DNA of 64,000 bases, taken from positions 3,071,001 through 3,135,000 of the forward strand of contig NZ_AP024849.1 in assembly GCF_019977655.1 (NCBI RefSeq). Direction: 5' to 3'. The DNA comes from Clostridium gelidum (GTDB lineage: Bacteria; Bacillota; Clostridia; Clostridiales; Clostridiaceae). Position numbers and translations under genes: made by a program. Of the stretch, positions 51,495 through 60,264 are shown piece after piece. The notes beneath the pieces are model-generated. The model did not search any database and was not told the origin of the DNA. It worked only from the letters and a program-made list of their open reading frames with translations. The number at the start of each line of letters is the position of its first letter. Position 1 is the first letter of the stretch.

Positions 51495-51905
51495 TTATAT
51501 TATTATACCTTCAAAATGATCCATTTCATGTTGAATTATTTGTGCTGTAAATCCATTAAACACTTGCTTTTGCTTCTTAAAATTTCTATCAAGATACATA
51601 ACCTCTATCATTTCATATCTCTTTGTTTTTTTAAAGCCAATTAAAGATAAACAGCTCTCCTCTGTTTCATAAAGCTTTTCCTTCTTTAATATAACTGGAT
51701 TTATCATAGGCACAATAAGGTTGCCTACAGCAAATACCAATATACGCTTTTTTGCTCCAATCATATTGCCAGCCAATCCAACACAATGCTCTAAGTTTGC
51801 TCTTAATGTATCTATTAAATCATCAATTACTACTATATCATTTTTAGTTGCTTCTTCTGATTTTTGTCCTAAAAATAATATATCTTTTACAATTGGTTTT
51901 ATCAT
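51495..51905 (-). CDS. def: Peptide-deformylase-like protein
   Basis: 136 aa, at the short end for deformylases. Motif 1 reads VGLAGNMIG, where the canonical site is GLAAPQIG (catalytic Gln becomes Met). Motif 2 is ESCLSL (Cys metal ligand, from EGCLS) and motif 3 is QHEMDHFEG (His-Glu-x-x-His present). Deformylases remove the N-formyl group from nascent proteins. Motif 1 as N-M-I-G is seen in a subgroup of clostridial PDFs, so it may still be active, but it is probably not the main enzyme. RBS AGAGG. Confidence 0.78.
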   Translation of the reverse strand: MIKPIVKDILFLGQKSEEATKNDIVVIDDLIDTLRANLEHCVGLAGNMIGAKKRILVFAVGNLIVPMINPVILKKEKLYETEESCLSLIGFKKTKRYEMIEVMYLDRNFKKQKQVFNGFTAQIIQHEMDHFEGIII

Positions 51906-52071
51906 AATTTATACCTCTTTTTCATTTATAATTTTTATAAAAAATAGGATATGACTTTAAAATATATCATATAACCTAACCTTATTAAATAAATTTGCTT
52001 TACTATATCCTTTCCTATCATTAACTATAAGTTCTTCCCTTAATACACATCATTGACTCAAAAAAATTGTA

Positions 52072-52110
52072 ACATAAACTAATGACACTGTTAATATCAT
52101 TAGCTTATGT
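52072..52110. terminator. Terminator-like hairpin
   Basis: 14-bp imperfect arms (ACATAAACTAATGA, 52072-52085; TCATTAGCTTATGT, 52097-52110), with A/T-rich ends on both sides. Downstream of decayed minus-strand genes. Confidence 0.6.
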
Positions 52111-52154
52111 TTTAATAGATACTTTTATAAAATGTGCGTCAATTATTTATGTAA

Positions 52155-52372
52155 TTAAAATAGTTGTGCTTTTCCTAATAATTTATATAATTTGAACATA
52201 GCTTCTATACTTGCTTGCAATAAATATTAAGCACTATTAACTTTTGTAAAATCATCTATAAATACATCTTTATCAAATTCCATCAAGCTTTACTCCTAAC
52301 CCCATAACTTTCATAGAAATCATGCATAAATTTATCTGAATAATATTTTTCATCTCTGTATTTATTAGAAAT
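52155..52372 (-). pseudogene. Remnants of two overlapping minus-strand genes
   Basis: Fragment X (52283-52372) ends KYYSDKFMHDFYESYGVRSKA-TGA. Its stop overlaps an ATG (TGATG) that opens fragment Y (52155-52283), beginning MEFDKDVFIDDFTKVNSA, then an in-frame TAA, then YLLQASIEAMFKLYKLLG in the same frame. The coupled junction and continued coding-like sequence after the stop indicate a dead operon. Families not recognised. Confidence 0.4.
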
Positions 52373-52483
52373 TTATTCCATAAAATCGCAAATTCAATTT
52401 TTTAAATAATGCAATTTTACAATTTGTTATTTATTTTTAGTGGTTGATAATTTAAGAATATTCCGAACTAAATATCAATTACT

Positions 52484-53014
52484 TTATTTCACCACATAAT
52501 GGAGTTCAACAAATTGATTGAATCTCCTCATCCCCTTTAACTTTAATTCTAACTCAAAATCGTTTTTATTAAATAAAGGAATTCCATGACCTATTAGTAT
52601 AGGCGCTACCGTAATTATAAATTCGTCAACTAACTTTTCTTTAATGAAAGAATGTAAAAGATTACCGCCACCAACAAGCCATATATTTCCGCCATCCAGG
52701 CTTTTAATTTTATTTGTAAATTCCGCTACATCTTGACTTATAAATTCTACATTTTCATTTTTATCATTTTCTGATTTAGAAAATACATAACACTTTTTAT
52801 TCTTATAAGGAAATTTACCTTTTTCTTTCTCAATAATCCAGTCATAAGTTCTCCTACCAATTAGAATAGTATCAACTGTGTTGTAGAATTCAGAATATCC
52901 ATTATCTCCTTCACCTTCAATTTTAAACAACCATTCCAAGGAATCATCTTCTGTCGCTATGTAACCATCTAAACTTATTGCAATATATAAAACTAATTTT
53001 CTATTGTTGGACAT
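52484..53014 (-). CDS. Dihydrofolate-reductase-family (RibD C-terminal-like) protein
   Basis: 176 aa. YIAISLDGYIATEDDSLEWLF at the N-terminus, GRRTYDWI, then IWLVGGGNLLHSFIKEKLVDEF and APILIGHGIPLF: the pattern of the YyaP/YwjB-type RibD-C reductases, which bind NADPH. Its physiological substrate is generally unknown. Monocistronic; AGGTTTATAG-type weak site with ATG. Confidence 0.85.
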   Translation of the reverse strand: MSNNRKLVLYIAISLDGYIATEDDSLEWLFKIEGEGDNGYSEFYNTVDTILIGRRTYDWIIEKEKGKFPYKNKKCYVFSKSENDKNENVEFISQDVAEFTNKIKSLDGGNIWLVGGGNLLHSFIKEKLVDEFIITVAPILIGHGIPLFNKNDFELELKLKGMRRFNQFVELHYVVK

Positions 53015-53537
53015 CTATAAACCTCCATATTTATAAAATTCAATCTAATTTTATAATATAATTAGTGAAGAATATTGTACTATTATGAATCAATTATAAC
53101 ATAAATTGTAACTATCACATTATTCAATTTTCGAAGAATATTATTTTCATTTATTACTATATCAAATCTACATATTGTACTAGTATTGCGTAGATTATAT
53201 GGATAATTGGAAGTTTATTTATTGGATATATCAGCTCAAGTTCAAATCTACAACCTCAAATTATACATACTATAGCTAATTACTTATAAAGAGCCAAATG
53301 GTGGCATTGGGGAAAAATTCTTTTACTCTTTTAAATTAAAATATAAATATTTTTAAGTAATTCTTTAAATTTAAAAATACAGAACTCAACTTCATTAATG
53401 CTATAATAATCATTCAAAGTGATAAACTTCCTGTTATAAATGAAAGAAATAAAGATAAAATATATTTGTTAGGCATATTAATTATGTCTAAATTTTCAGT
53501 AATTAAAGATTGTGAAAAATGAAAGGAGAACATAATT
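53015..53537. other. Intergenic stretch without recognised features
   Basis: AT-rich, between the RibD-like gene and the small ORF at 53538. No ORF above ~40 codons looks real. The promoter of the small ORF should lie in the last 150 bases but is not distinct. Confidence 0.4.
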
Positions 53538-53678
53538 ATGGTTAGAAACGCTAAAGATGTACCAGGTTTAAAGATACTAAATTCACCCCCTTCAGAACGA
53601 GACTCATCTAATAATGGTTTGGAAAGTAATACTCATAAAGCTAAGAAAGATGTATCTTCAGGCAAATGGAAAAAGTAG
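53538..53678 (+). CDS. 46-residue hydrophilic protein
   Basis: ATG (53538) follows GAAAGGAGAA at 8 bases. The 46-codon frame reads MVRNAKDVPGLKIL, NSPPSERDSS, ... VSSGKWKK and ends at TAG. It is rich in Ser, Asn and Lys with no Cys or hydrophobic segment. The strong ribosome site and clean frame argue for a real gene; no family recognised. No neighbour within 500 bp on either side. Confidence 0.45.
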   Translation: MVRNAKDVPGLKILNSPPSERDSSNNGLESNTHKAKKDVSSGKWKK

Positions 53679-54148
53679 TACATTGATTTTAATGAAATTC
53701 TAGTGATTCCAAAATAGTCCTTGTTAATTTCATGAAGATGATATAGAAAATTATCAAATGAAATTTACATGGGCTATATTTTCACAAAAATTATTATCCT
53801 AAACTTTATTTAATATTCAGTGTGTTTTTTCTAGTTATATCAACTTCCCATTGGATGAATAATTGGATTTTCTATTTATGATAGTTCGTCATATCAATAG
53901 CAATTCATAACACTTATAACTCACTCCACAAATTGAAATTTACCAGCTTCACATTGTACTCATTATACGAATCTCAAGTTCACAGCTCATTCTTAACAAA
54001 ATAAGACTAACAATCTCTTACATAAATAATCTACTCTCATTATACAACATTCTTCATTATTTTCCCTATAGTTCCTCCAATAACCTTTAGAAAATGATGT
54101 GTTATCTGCAATAAATGAATTTTCAAACTACAATTTTGAATAAGGTGA
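53679..54148. other. Intergenic stretch without recognised features
   Basis: About 470 bp with no convincing ORF on either strand; it may contain decayed coding DNA (a short minus-strand run around 54010-54080 starts with WRNYREN) but nothing identifiable. Confidence 0.3.
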
Positions 54149-54160
54149 CACCCTTGGGTG
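54149..54160. promoter_or_regulatory. Small palindrome upstream of the ABC transporter operon
   Basis: CACCCTTGGGTG: 5-bp arms CACCC/GGGTG around TT, 88 bp before the ATPase start, in otherwise AT-rich DNA. Possible operator of a MerR or similar regulator; inference only. Confidence 0.3.
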
Positions 54161-54247
54161 AAGACTATTACGTAAGGCACATGAAAAAAATAAATATAAA
54201 CCATGACTCTAATTAATAAAAAATGGCGTAATCAGAGGAGGTAAATA

Positions 54248-54946
54248 ATGTTTTTGAAAGTAGAAAATTTAAAGAAAAGCTATAATACAGGTGATGTAAC
54301 AACAACAGTTTTAAAAGGTGCTGCTATAAGTTTAGAAAAGATGGAAATAGGAGTAATACTTGGACCTTCTGGTTCTGGAAAATCAACACTTCTTAACATT
54401 ATTGGAGGCATTGATAGATGCGATTCAGGTATGGTTTCAGTTGATAATATAGACATTACTATACTAAATGACAGTAAGCTTACAGATTATAGGCGAGAAA
54501 ATATCGGCTTCATATTTCAGTTTTACAATCTAATACCTAATCTTACTGTAGGCGAAAATATAGAGGTCGTTTCAAATATAAGCAAATCACCACTTAACAT
54601 TGATGAGGTGCTAAAAGCTGTAGATATGTTTGATAAAAAGCATAGATTCCCAAGAGAACTTAGCGGCGGTGAGCAACAGAGAGTTTCTATTGCAAGGGCT
54701 ATAGTTAAAAATCCAACGCTTTTGTTATGTGATGAGCCAACAGGTGCCCTTGACTTTTCAACATCAAGAGAAATATTAAAACTTCTTGAGAAGGTAAACA
54801 AAGAGTTTGGCACAACCATACTTATGATAACCCATAACACTGCAATTAGTGCTATGGCTAATAAAATTTATAGGGTTAGAAGTGGTGAAATCATAGAGAG
54901 CATAGTTAATAGTATTACCATGCCTGCAGAAAGGATTGAGTGGTAA
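54248..54946 (+). CDS. ABC transporter ATP-binding protein (LolD/MacB type)
   Basis: 232 aa. Walker A GPSGSGKST, Q-loop FIFQFYNLIP, signature LSGGEQQRVSIARA, Walker B LLLCDEPTGALD and H-loop MITHN are all intact. Belongs to the clade pairing with FtsX-like permeases (antimicrobial-peptide export or lipoprotein release). AGGAGG site before ATG. Its stop overlaps the ATG of the permease (TAATG). The permease is split by an insertion sequence, so the transporter may be impaired. Confidence 0.92.
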   Translation: MFLKVENLKKSYNTGDVTTTVLKGAAISLEKMEIGVILGPSGSGKSTLLNIIGGIDRCDSGMVSVDNIDITILNDSKLTDYRRENIGFIFQFYNLIPNLTVGENIEVVSNISKSPLNIDEVLKAVDMFDKKHRFPRELSGGEQQRVSIARAIVKNPTLLLCDEPTGALDFSTSREILKLLEKVNKEFGTTILMITHNTAISAMANKIYRVRSGEIIESIVNSITMPAERIEW

Positions 54947-56094
54947 TGATTATTAATAAAAAAATCAAACGAACTATGCTGGAAAGCAAATCACAATATA
55001 TTGGTTCACTAGTACTTATCATTTTTAGCTGTTTGCTTTTTACAATGTTTAACTTGGTTTCAGGGAATCTTACAAAACTATCTTCTTCATTTGAAAAAGA
55101 TTATAAGCAGGAAGATGCAAATTTTATGGCTACTCCAAAAACAAATAATTTCGAAGCCTTAGAAACAAAATTTGATATGAATATAGAGGAAATAAAATCA
55201 TTTGATTACTCAGTATCAGAAGATAAAACACTAAGATTATTCAGTGAAAATAAAAAAATTAATATACCTGCTATTATTGAAGGTAAAGCTCTAAGCTACG
55301 GTGATATCATCATAGATCCATCCTATGGAAAAGCTAATAAATTAAATATTGGGGATAAAATAAAAATAAATGATAAGAATTTTATCATATCAGGATTTAT
55401 GTCTCTTCCTAACTATATCTATCCCTTAAAAAGTGAATCAGATATAATGAATGATCCAAATAGTTTTGGAGTAGGTGTTATAAGTAAAGAGGATTTTAAT
55501 AGTTTAAATAGAGGTAATATCTCTTATGCTATAAGATTTAATGGAGACAGAAGTAATATAGATAGTAAAATATCCAAGGTTAAGGGTTATCTAAAAAGTG
55601 AGAATATTATTCTTCTCAGCTGGATGAACATAAGCGATAACCCAAGAGTCACATATTTTACAGCAAAACTTTCTGGCATTGAGAAGATGAGTTCTTCCAT
55701 GCCTATGGCTGTACTCCTTTTAACCTGCATATTAACTGGTATAGTTATGTTTAGAATGTTAAAGAGAGAAGCTATTATCATAGGAACGCTTTATGCTCTA
55801 GGCTATAGAAAAAAAGAGATTATGAATCATTATCTTCTTTATCCAATGGTCATTTCACTTTTAGGTGGTATTCTAGGAACTATGCTTGGATTATTAACCT
55901 TAAGACCTATGATGAACTATTATGTATCATTCTTTAATATTCCTGTAGGTTCTTTAAACTATGATATAAACTATATTATAATAAGTATTTTGCTGCCAAT
56001 ATTCTTCTTAGTAGCCTGCAGTTATTTTGTAGTTAATAAATCCCTCAAAAGTTCTCCTGTGATATGCTCCCTTTATAGTAGACAGTTAAAATAA
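54946..56094 (+). pseudogene. FtsX-like ABC permease, N-terminal module, cut by IS element
   Basis: 382 codons from the ATG at 54946 to a stop that lies inside the insertion sequence; native sequence ends at 56064. One membrane segment near the start (IGSLVLIIFSCLLFTMFNLV), a ~200-residue external domain, then three segments from about 255 on (MAVLLLTCILTGIVMF etc.), so a complete FtsX half. The final ten residues (from CSLYSRQLK) are read from the IS left end. The gene continues at 57730 after the IS. Module boundary and insertion point coincide, so this half may still fold. Confidence 0.85.
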
Positions 56095-56124
56095 TAAAAC
56101 TGTTTCTATAAAGGGGGTATTTTA

Positions 56125-56805
56125 ATGTCAAGAAAAACGAAATGTTCTCTGGAAGAGAAATTGAAAGGAATTAAAGAATATCTATCTGGAGAAAAAGCAG
56201 TTATTCAGATATGCGATGAGATGGCAATTCATAGTGCCACATTTTATGACTGGTTGAAAATATATAATGATGTTGGGGAAGCAAATTTAATAGTTTCTAC
56301 AAAAAATAAATATTATTCTGATTCGCTTAAACTTAATGCAGTTAAAGATTATCTAGCCGGAAAAGGTTCTTTAAGAAATATATGCTGCATATATGAAATT
56401 TCATCTCCTCGTGTTCTCAGAGATTGGATTAAGAAGTATAATGGTCATAAAATATTTAAATCTCATAGTAAGCAAGGAGATAGAATTATGACTAATAGAA
56501 GAAAAACTACTTATGAAGAAAGAATTGAGATTGTTGCATTCTGCATTTCGAATAATGGTGATTATCAAGCCACTGCTAATAAATTCAAAGTTTCTTATCA
56601 ACAAGTTTATGCATGGGTAAGAAAATACGAAGCTAATGGATATGAGGCACTAATGGATCGACGCGGTAAGCGTAAAGAAGCTACTGAGCTTACTGAATTG
56701 GAAAAATTATCTGTACAATTGAAACTTATCGAATCAGAAAATACACGTTTAAAGATGGAGATTGATTTCTTAAAAAAATTGAAGGAAGTAGAAAGAAGGC
56801 GATAA
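56125..56805 (+). CDS. IS3-family transposase OrfA
   Basis: 226 aa. Two or three helix-turn-helix units (SLEEKLKGIKEYLSGEKAVI; SLRNICCIYEISSPRVLRDWI; DYQATANKFKVSYQQVYAWV) followed by a leucine-zipper-like coiled coil (LEKLSVQLKLIESENTRLKMEIDFL in pattern). Binds the IS ends. The A7 run at 56772-56778 (frame TTA AAA AAA) lets ribosomes slip -1 to make OrfAB. AGGGGG site upstream. Confidence 0.93.
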   Translation: MSRKTKCSLEEKLKGIKEYLSGEKAVIQICDEMAIHSATFYDWLKIYNDVGEANLIVSTKNKYYSDSLKLNAVKDYLAGKGSLRNICCIYEISSPRVLRDWIKKYNGHKIFKSHSKQGDRIMTNRRKTTYEERIEIVAFCISNNGDYQATANKFKVSYQQVYAWVRKYEANGYEALMDRRGKRKEATELTELEKLSVQLKLIESENTRLKMEIDFLKKLKEVERRR

Positions 56806-57692
56806 GTACTAGAATATTTCAAGAATATAAATATATTTCTATAAAAGAATTACATGAGGAAAACGACTATCCAATAGCTGATTTATGCAATTTAGCTAAT
56901 ATTGCACGATCATCTTACTACAAATGGATTAACCGTTCAGAGACTGAATTAGATAAAGAGAATTCACTAATACTAAAAGAAATTGTTAAACTTTATGAAG
57001 ATGTACATGGTATCTATGGATACCGTCGGATAACAATGAATATAAATCGACTTCTTAATAAACAGTATAATCATAAACGAATTTATAGATTAATGAAGTC
57101 TATTAACATGAAATCAGTTATAAGAAAAAAGAGAAAGTCTTATCTGCAAAGTACTCCACAAATTACGGCAGAAAACAAATTAAATAGAGAATTCTATGCA
57201 AAGAAACCAAATGAAAAATGGTTAACAGATGTCACTGAATTTAAGCTACTTAATGGTCAAAAGGCTTACCTCAGTGCAATATTTGATTTATCTGATAAAA
57301 GCATTGTTTCTTATGTGGTCGGTCACTCAAATAACAATCAACTTGTTTTTGATACATTTGACTTAGCAGTAATTGCTAATCCGAATGCAAAGCCGCTTTT
57401 TCATAGTGACAGGGGATTTCAGTATACTAATAGAACTTTCAAAGCTAAACTTGATAAGATCAATGCAACCCAAAGTATGTCACGTGTTAGTAGGTGTATC
57501 GACAACGGACCAATGGAAGGTTTTTGGGGAACTCTCAAATGTGAGATGTATTATTTGCAAAAGTTTTATACATATGAAGAATTGAGACAATCAATTGATG
57601 ACTACATAGTATTTTATAATACAAAAAGGTTACAGAAAAACTTAAAAGGTCTGACTCCAATTGAATATCGAAATCAGACCTTAGCTTCATAA
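56766..57692 (+). CDS. IS3-family transposase OrfB (made as OrfAB by -1 frameshift)
   Basis: Frame opens at 56766, overlapping orfA by 40 bp; no ribosome site, consistent with expression only by slippage at A7. After slippage it reads IEGSRKKAIST, then IADLCNLANIARSSYYKWI, VHGIYGYRRI (HTH_21), and the rve integrase core: WLTDVTEF (first Asp), FHSDRGFQYT (second Asp), GPMEGFWGTLKCEMYY (Glu). All three catalytic residues are present, so the enzyme is likely active. Confidence 0.92.
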   Translation, partial: FLKKIEGSRKKAISTRIFQEYKYISIKELHEENDYPIADLCNLANIARSSYYKWINRSETELDKENSLILKEIVKLYEDVHGIYGYRRITMNINRLLNKQYNHKRIYRLMKSINMKSVIRKKRKSYLQSTPQITAENKLNREFYAKKPNEKWLTDVTEFKLLNGQKAYLSAIFDLSDKSIVSYVVGHSNNNQLVFDTFDLAVIANPNAKPLFHSDRGFQYTNRTFKAKLDKINATQSMSRVSRCIDNGPMEGFWGTLKCEMYYLQKFYTYEELRQSIDDYIVFYNTKRLQKNLKGLTPIEYRNQTLAS

Positions 57693-57716
57693 TTTTTTAT
57701 TTTTTCATCTGTCTAC

Positions 57717-58841
57717 TTGACAGGGAGCAGTTCAGAAAAGAATAGTGTTGGTTTCTTAGAAAGAAAAGTAAATCTTGAAAGATTCAGTTTTAATACTAAA
57801 TTTAAAATACGTGAGCTCTTACGAAGCATACCAAGAAGCACATTTCTGTTACTTGGGATTATTATGTCAACAATGCTACTCTTAATGGGCTTTGCATCAA
57901 AGAGTTCAATGGATTCCTTGCTTAAAGAATCTTTTAATGAAGCCTTTAAGTATAATTATCATTATGTATTCAACTCTCTCCAAAATGGTAAACCTGAAAA
58001 AGGAGAAGCTTTCTTGGAAATACCCTTTGCAATGAAATACGACGATAAAACTACTTTTACAGTGTATGGTGTAAATCCTAATTCTGAATTTATTTCCTTT
58101 AAAGATAAATTAGGAAATATATTGAAATCTGATAAAATCATTATTACAAGACCATTGGCAGATAAATTTAATATAGCTCCAAAGGATATTATAAAGCTCA
58201 TTAATAGATTGGACTCAAAAGAATACAGCATAACTGTTGATAGCATTGCAGAAACTTTTGTAGGGCAATATATTTATATACCACTAGATACCCTTAATGA
58301 TATGCTTGGTTTACCTTCTGGTAGCTACATTGGATTATGGAGCACAGAAAAAATAGATATTCCAGAAAATAAGCTATTAACATTTGTAACTGTAGATGAT
58401 ATGAAAAAAGCCTTTGATATAATGACAAAACCACTACAAGCAGTAATTGGAGTTATAGCCTTTATTTCCTTTATAATAGGTCTTATTGTGATATATGTTG
58501 TTACTTCCCTCACTATAGATGAGAATAAGGATAACATTTCTCTTCTAAAAGTTTTAGGTTATAGGAAAAAGGAAATTTATTCACTAATTTTAAATAGTTC
58601 CAGCTTTATAGTAGTACTTGGTTATATACTAGGAGTTCCTCTCCTACTGGGTTCCTTAACTGCATTGTTTAAATCAATGACAAAAGAGATGAGTATATCT
58701 TTCCCTGTAACTATTGATTATATCTATGTTCTAGTTGGTTTTATCATAATATACTTAACCTTTGAACTATCAAAGCTGTTAAATAAAAAAAAGATAAATA
58801 GAATTTCCATGGTAGAAGCATTGAAGTCCAGAATGGAATAA
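57717..58841 (+). pseudogene. FtsX-like ABC permease, C-terminal module, beyond IS element
   Basis: 374 codons. Native sequence starts at 57730 (SSEKNSVGFLERKVN, the usual linker) and continues with a second complete FtsX half: one membrane segment (STFLLLGIIMSTMLLLMGF), an external domain, then three segments (VIGVIAFISFIIGLIVIYVV; a segment with LILNSSSFIVVLGY; IYVLVGFIIIYLTFEL). The only in-frame start upstream is TTG at 57717 in the IS right end, without a ribosome site. The IS right end carries TTGACA (57717-57722), which could give an outward promoter. Intact as a module; expression doubtful. Confidence 0.8.
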
Positions 58842-58853
58842 AAACAGGTATTT

Positions 58854-58886
58854 AAGCCAATCTCTTTTAGAATTATGGATTGGCTT
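58854..58886 (+). terminator. Terminator of the ABC transporter operon
   Basis: AAGCCAATC (58854-58862) pairs with GATTGGCTT (58878-58886). Confidence 0.75.
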
Positions 58887-59027
58887 TATGCAATAAAATT
58901 AAATTCATCTAATTTTACTTAATTTAAACTTGTAGATAAATACAATTACAGTATAATGTGTATATATCATAATACTTAGTGTAAATTATGACGAAGATCA
59001 AATATGTTAATTTTAGGAGGAGATATT

Positions 59028-59807
59028 ATGGGGGATTGGAATTCAGTACAGTATTTAATGTTTAAAAATGAACGAACACAGCCAGCAATTGATTTAGTTA
59101 ATCGTATTTATATTGATAACCCTAAAAAGATTATTGATATTGGATGCGGTCCAGGAAATAGCACACAAGTTTTAGCCCAAAGATTTCCTAATGCATATAT
59201 TCTTGGTGTTGATAATTCTTCAAATATGATTGAAACAGCCAAAAGAGATTATCCTAATCTTGATTTTAAGACTTGTGATGTAGGTAAAGATTTACCAATA
59301 CTTGATAATGATTTTGATATTGTTTTTTCCAATGCTTGTATCCAATGGATACCCAATCATAATCAACTATTGAAGAACATGATTGGGTTACTTAAAACAG
59401 GTGGAATACTTGCAGTACAAACGCCAATGAATTATCAAGAGCCAATTCACAAAATCATCGGAGAGATTTCAACGAATGAAAAATGGAAATCAGAGTTTAT
59501 TAATCCTAGAACTTTTTACAATCTGACACAAAGTGAATATTTTGATTTACTTTCAGAAATTTCATCAGAATTTTTCATGTGGGAAACTATATATTGTCAC
59601 AATTTAAAATCCCATAAGGATATTATGGAATGGTATCGTGGTACAGGATTAAGACCATATTTAAATATTTTATCAGACGAAAAAAAGAAGATTTTTGAGC
59701 AAGATGTTTTTGATAGAGTTATAAAAGAATATTCAATACAGAAAAATGGGAATATTATTTTTAGATTTCCAAGATTCTTTTTTATTGCAACATCAAAAGC
59801 TAAATAA
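59028..59807 (+). CDS. Trans-aconitate methyltransferase-like SAM-dependent methyltransferase
   Basis: 259 aa from the ATG at 59028, 7-8 bases after AGGAGG; an ATG eight codons earlier overlaps that site. Tam-like start GDWNSVQYLMFKNERTQPAIDL, SAM loop IIDIGCGPGNST, then VDNSSNMIETA, FDIVFSNACIQWIPNH and GGILAVQTPMNYQEP. Tam methylates trans-aconitate, a toxic aconitase by-product; assignment rests on these signatures. Monocistronic. Confidence 0.88.
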   Translation: MGDWNSVQYLMFKNERTQPAIDLVNRIYIDNPKKIIDIGCGPGNSTQVLAQRFPNAYILGVDNSSNMIETAKRDYPNLDFKTCDVGKDLPILDNDFDIVFSNACIQWIPNHNQLLKNMIGLLKTGGILAVQTPMNYQEPIHKIIGEISTNEKWKSEFINPRTFYNLTQSEYFDLLSEISSEFFMWETIYCHNLKSHKDIMEWYRGTGLRPYLNILSDEKKKIFEQDVFDRVIKEYSIQKNGNIIFRFPRFFFIATSKAK

Positions 59808-59861
59808 AGTGAACATAATTTGATGTTTAATTGATTAGTTCTTTTCGTAATTGGTGTATTA

Positions 59862-60025
59862 ATGCATAATCAAAAAAATAACAAGTCCATTTGCCAGCCT
59901 ATTTTCCATCATGCTTCGTCGAAAAATTGACCTAATAGGCCTGCTATGAGGGCAATTCGTCTTCTTGCCTGATGAAAAATATTCATGGCAACTTTGGACT
60001 TGCTATTTATTTTCATATGCCTAAC
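59862..60025. repeat. MITE-like 164-bp element, repeat copy D
   Basis: Imperfect ~30-bp terminal inverted repeats (ATGCATAATCAAAAAAATAA through AAGTCCA at the left; TTGGACTTGCTATTTATTTT through GCC at the right). The interior holds further stems (GCCTATT...AATAGGC) and more GC than the surroundings. The left end is nearly identical to 37679-37711. No coding potential. Confidence 0.65.
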
Positions 60026-60088
60026 AGGTAACCACATTGAACTACCTGTCTTTATATATACTTACAAGTTATTTTAGTATTAAATAGC

Positions 60089-60153
60089 AAAAAAATAACA
60101 GACCATTATGCTTGTATGATGGTAAAAACACAAGCATCTCTAGTCTATTATTT
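60089..60153. terminator. Bidirectional terminator of the cysDN operon
   Basis: Outer stem ATAACAGAC/GTCTATTAT and inner stem ATGCTTGT/ACAAGCAT, A and T runs at both ends. About 110 bp past the cysN stop. The left end (AAAAAATAACAGACC) resembles the ends of the dispersed repeat. Confidence 0.7.
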
Positions 60154-60264
60154 CTTTTGATCTTCATAAATTATTTCCATTGTTTAATATCCCAATGTAT
60201 ATGTTGAAAAGTAAATTACAACATATATATCTTTTCACTATTAAATCGGTAGTTATTATATCTT

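Larger units (their letters stand above)
56065..57729 (+). mobile_element. IS3-family insertion sequence, 1665 bp
   Basis: Terminal inverted repeats: left TGCTCCCTTTATAGTAGACA from 56065, right (reverse complement) TGCTCCCTGTCAAGTAGACA ending at 57729, about 17 of 21 bp matching. Inside: orfA and orfB with an A7 frameshift site, an intact DDE set and the typical order of the IS150 subgroup. I see no target duplication: left flank ...GTGATA, right flank GTTCAG..., and a few permease codons seem lost, so the insertion involved a small deletion. Confidence 0.9.
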
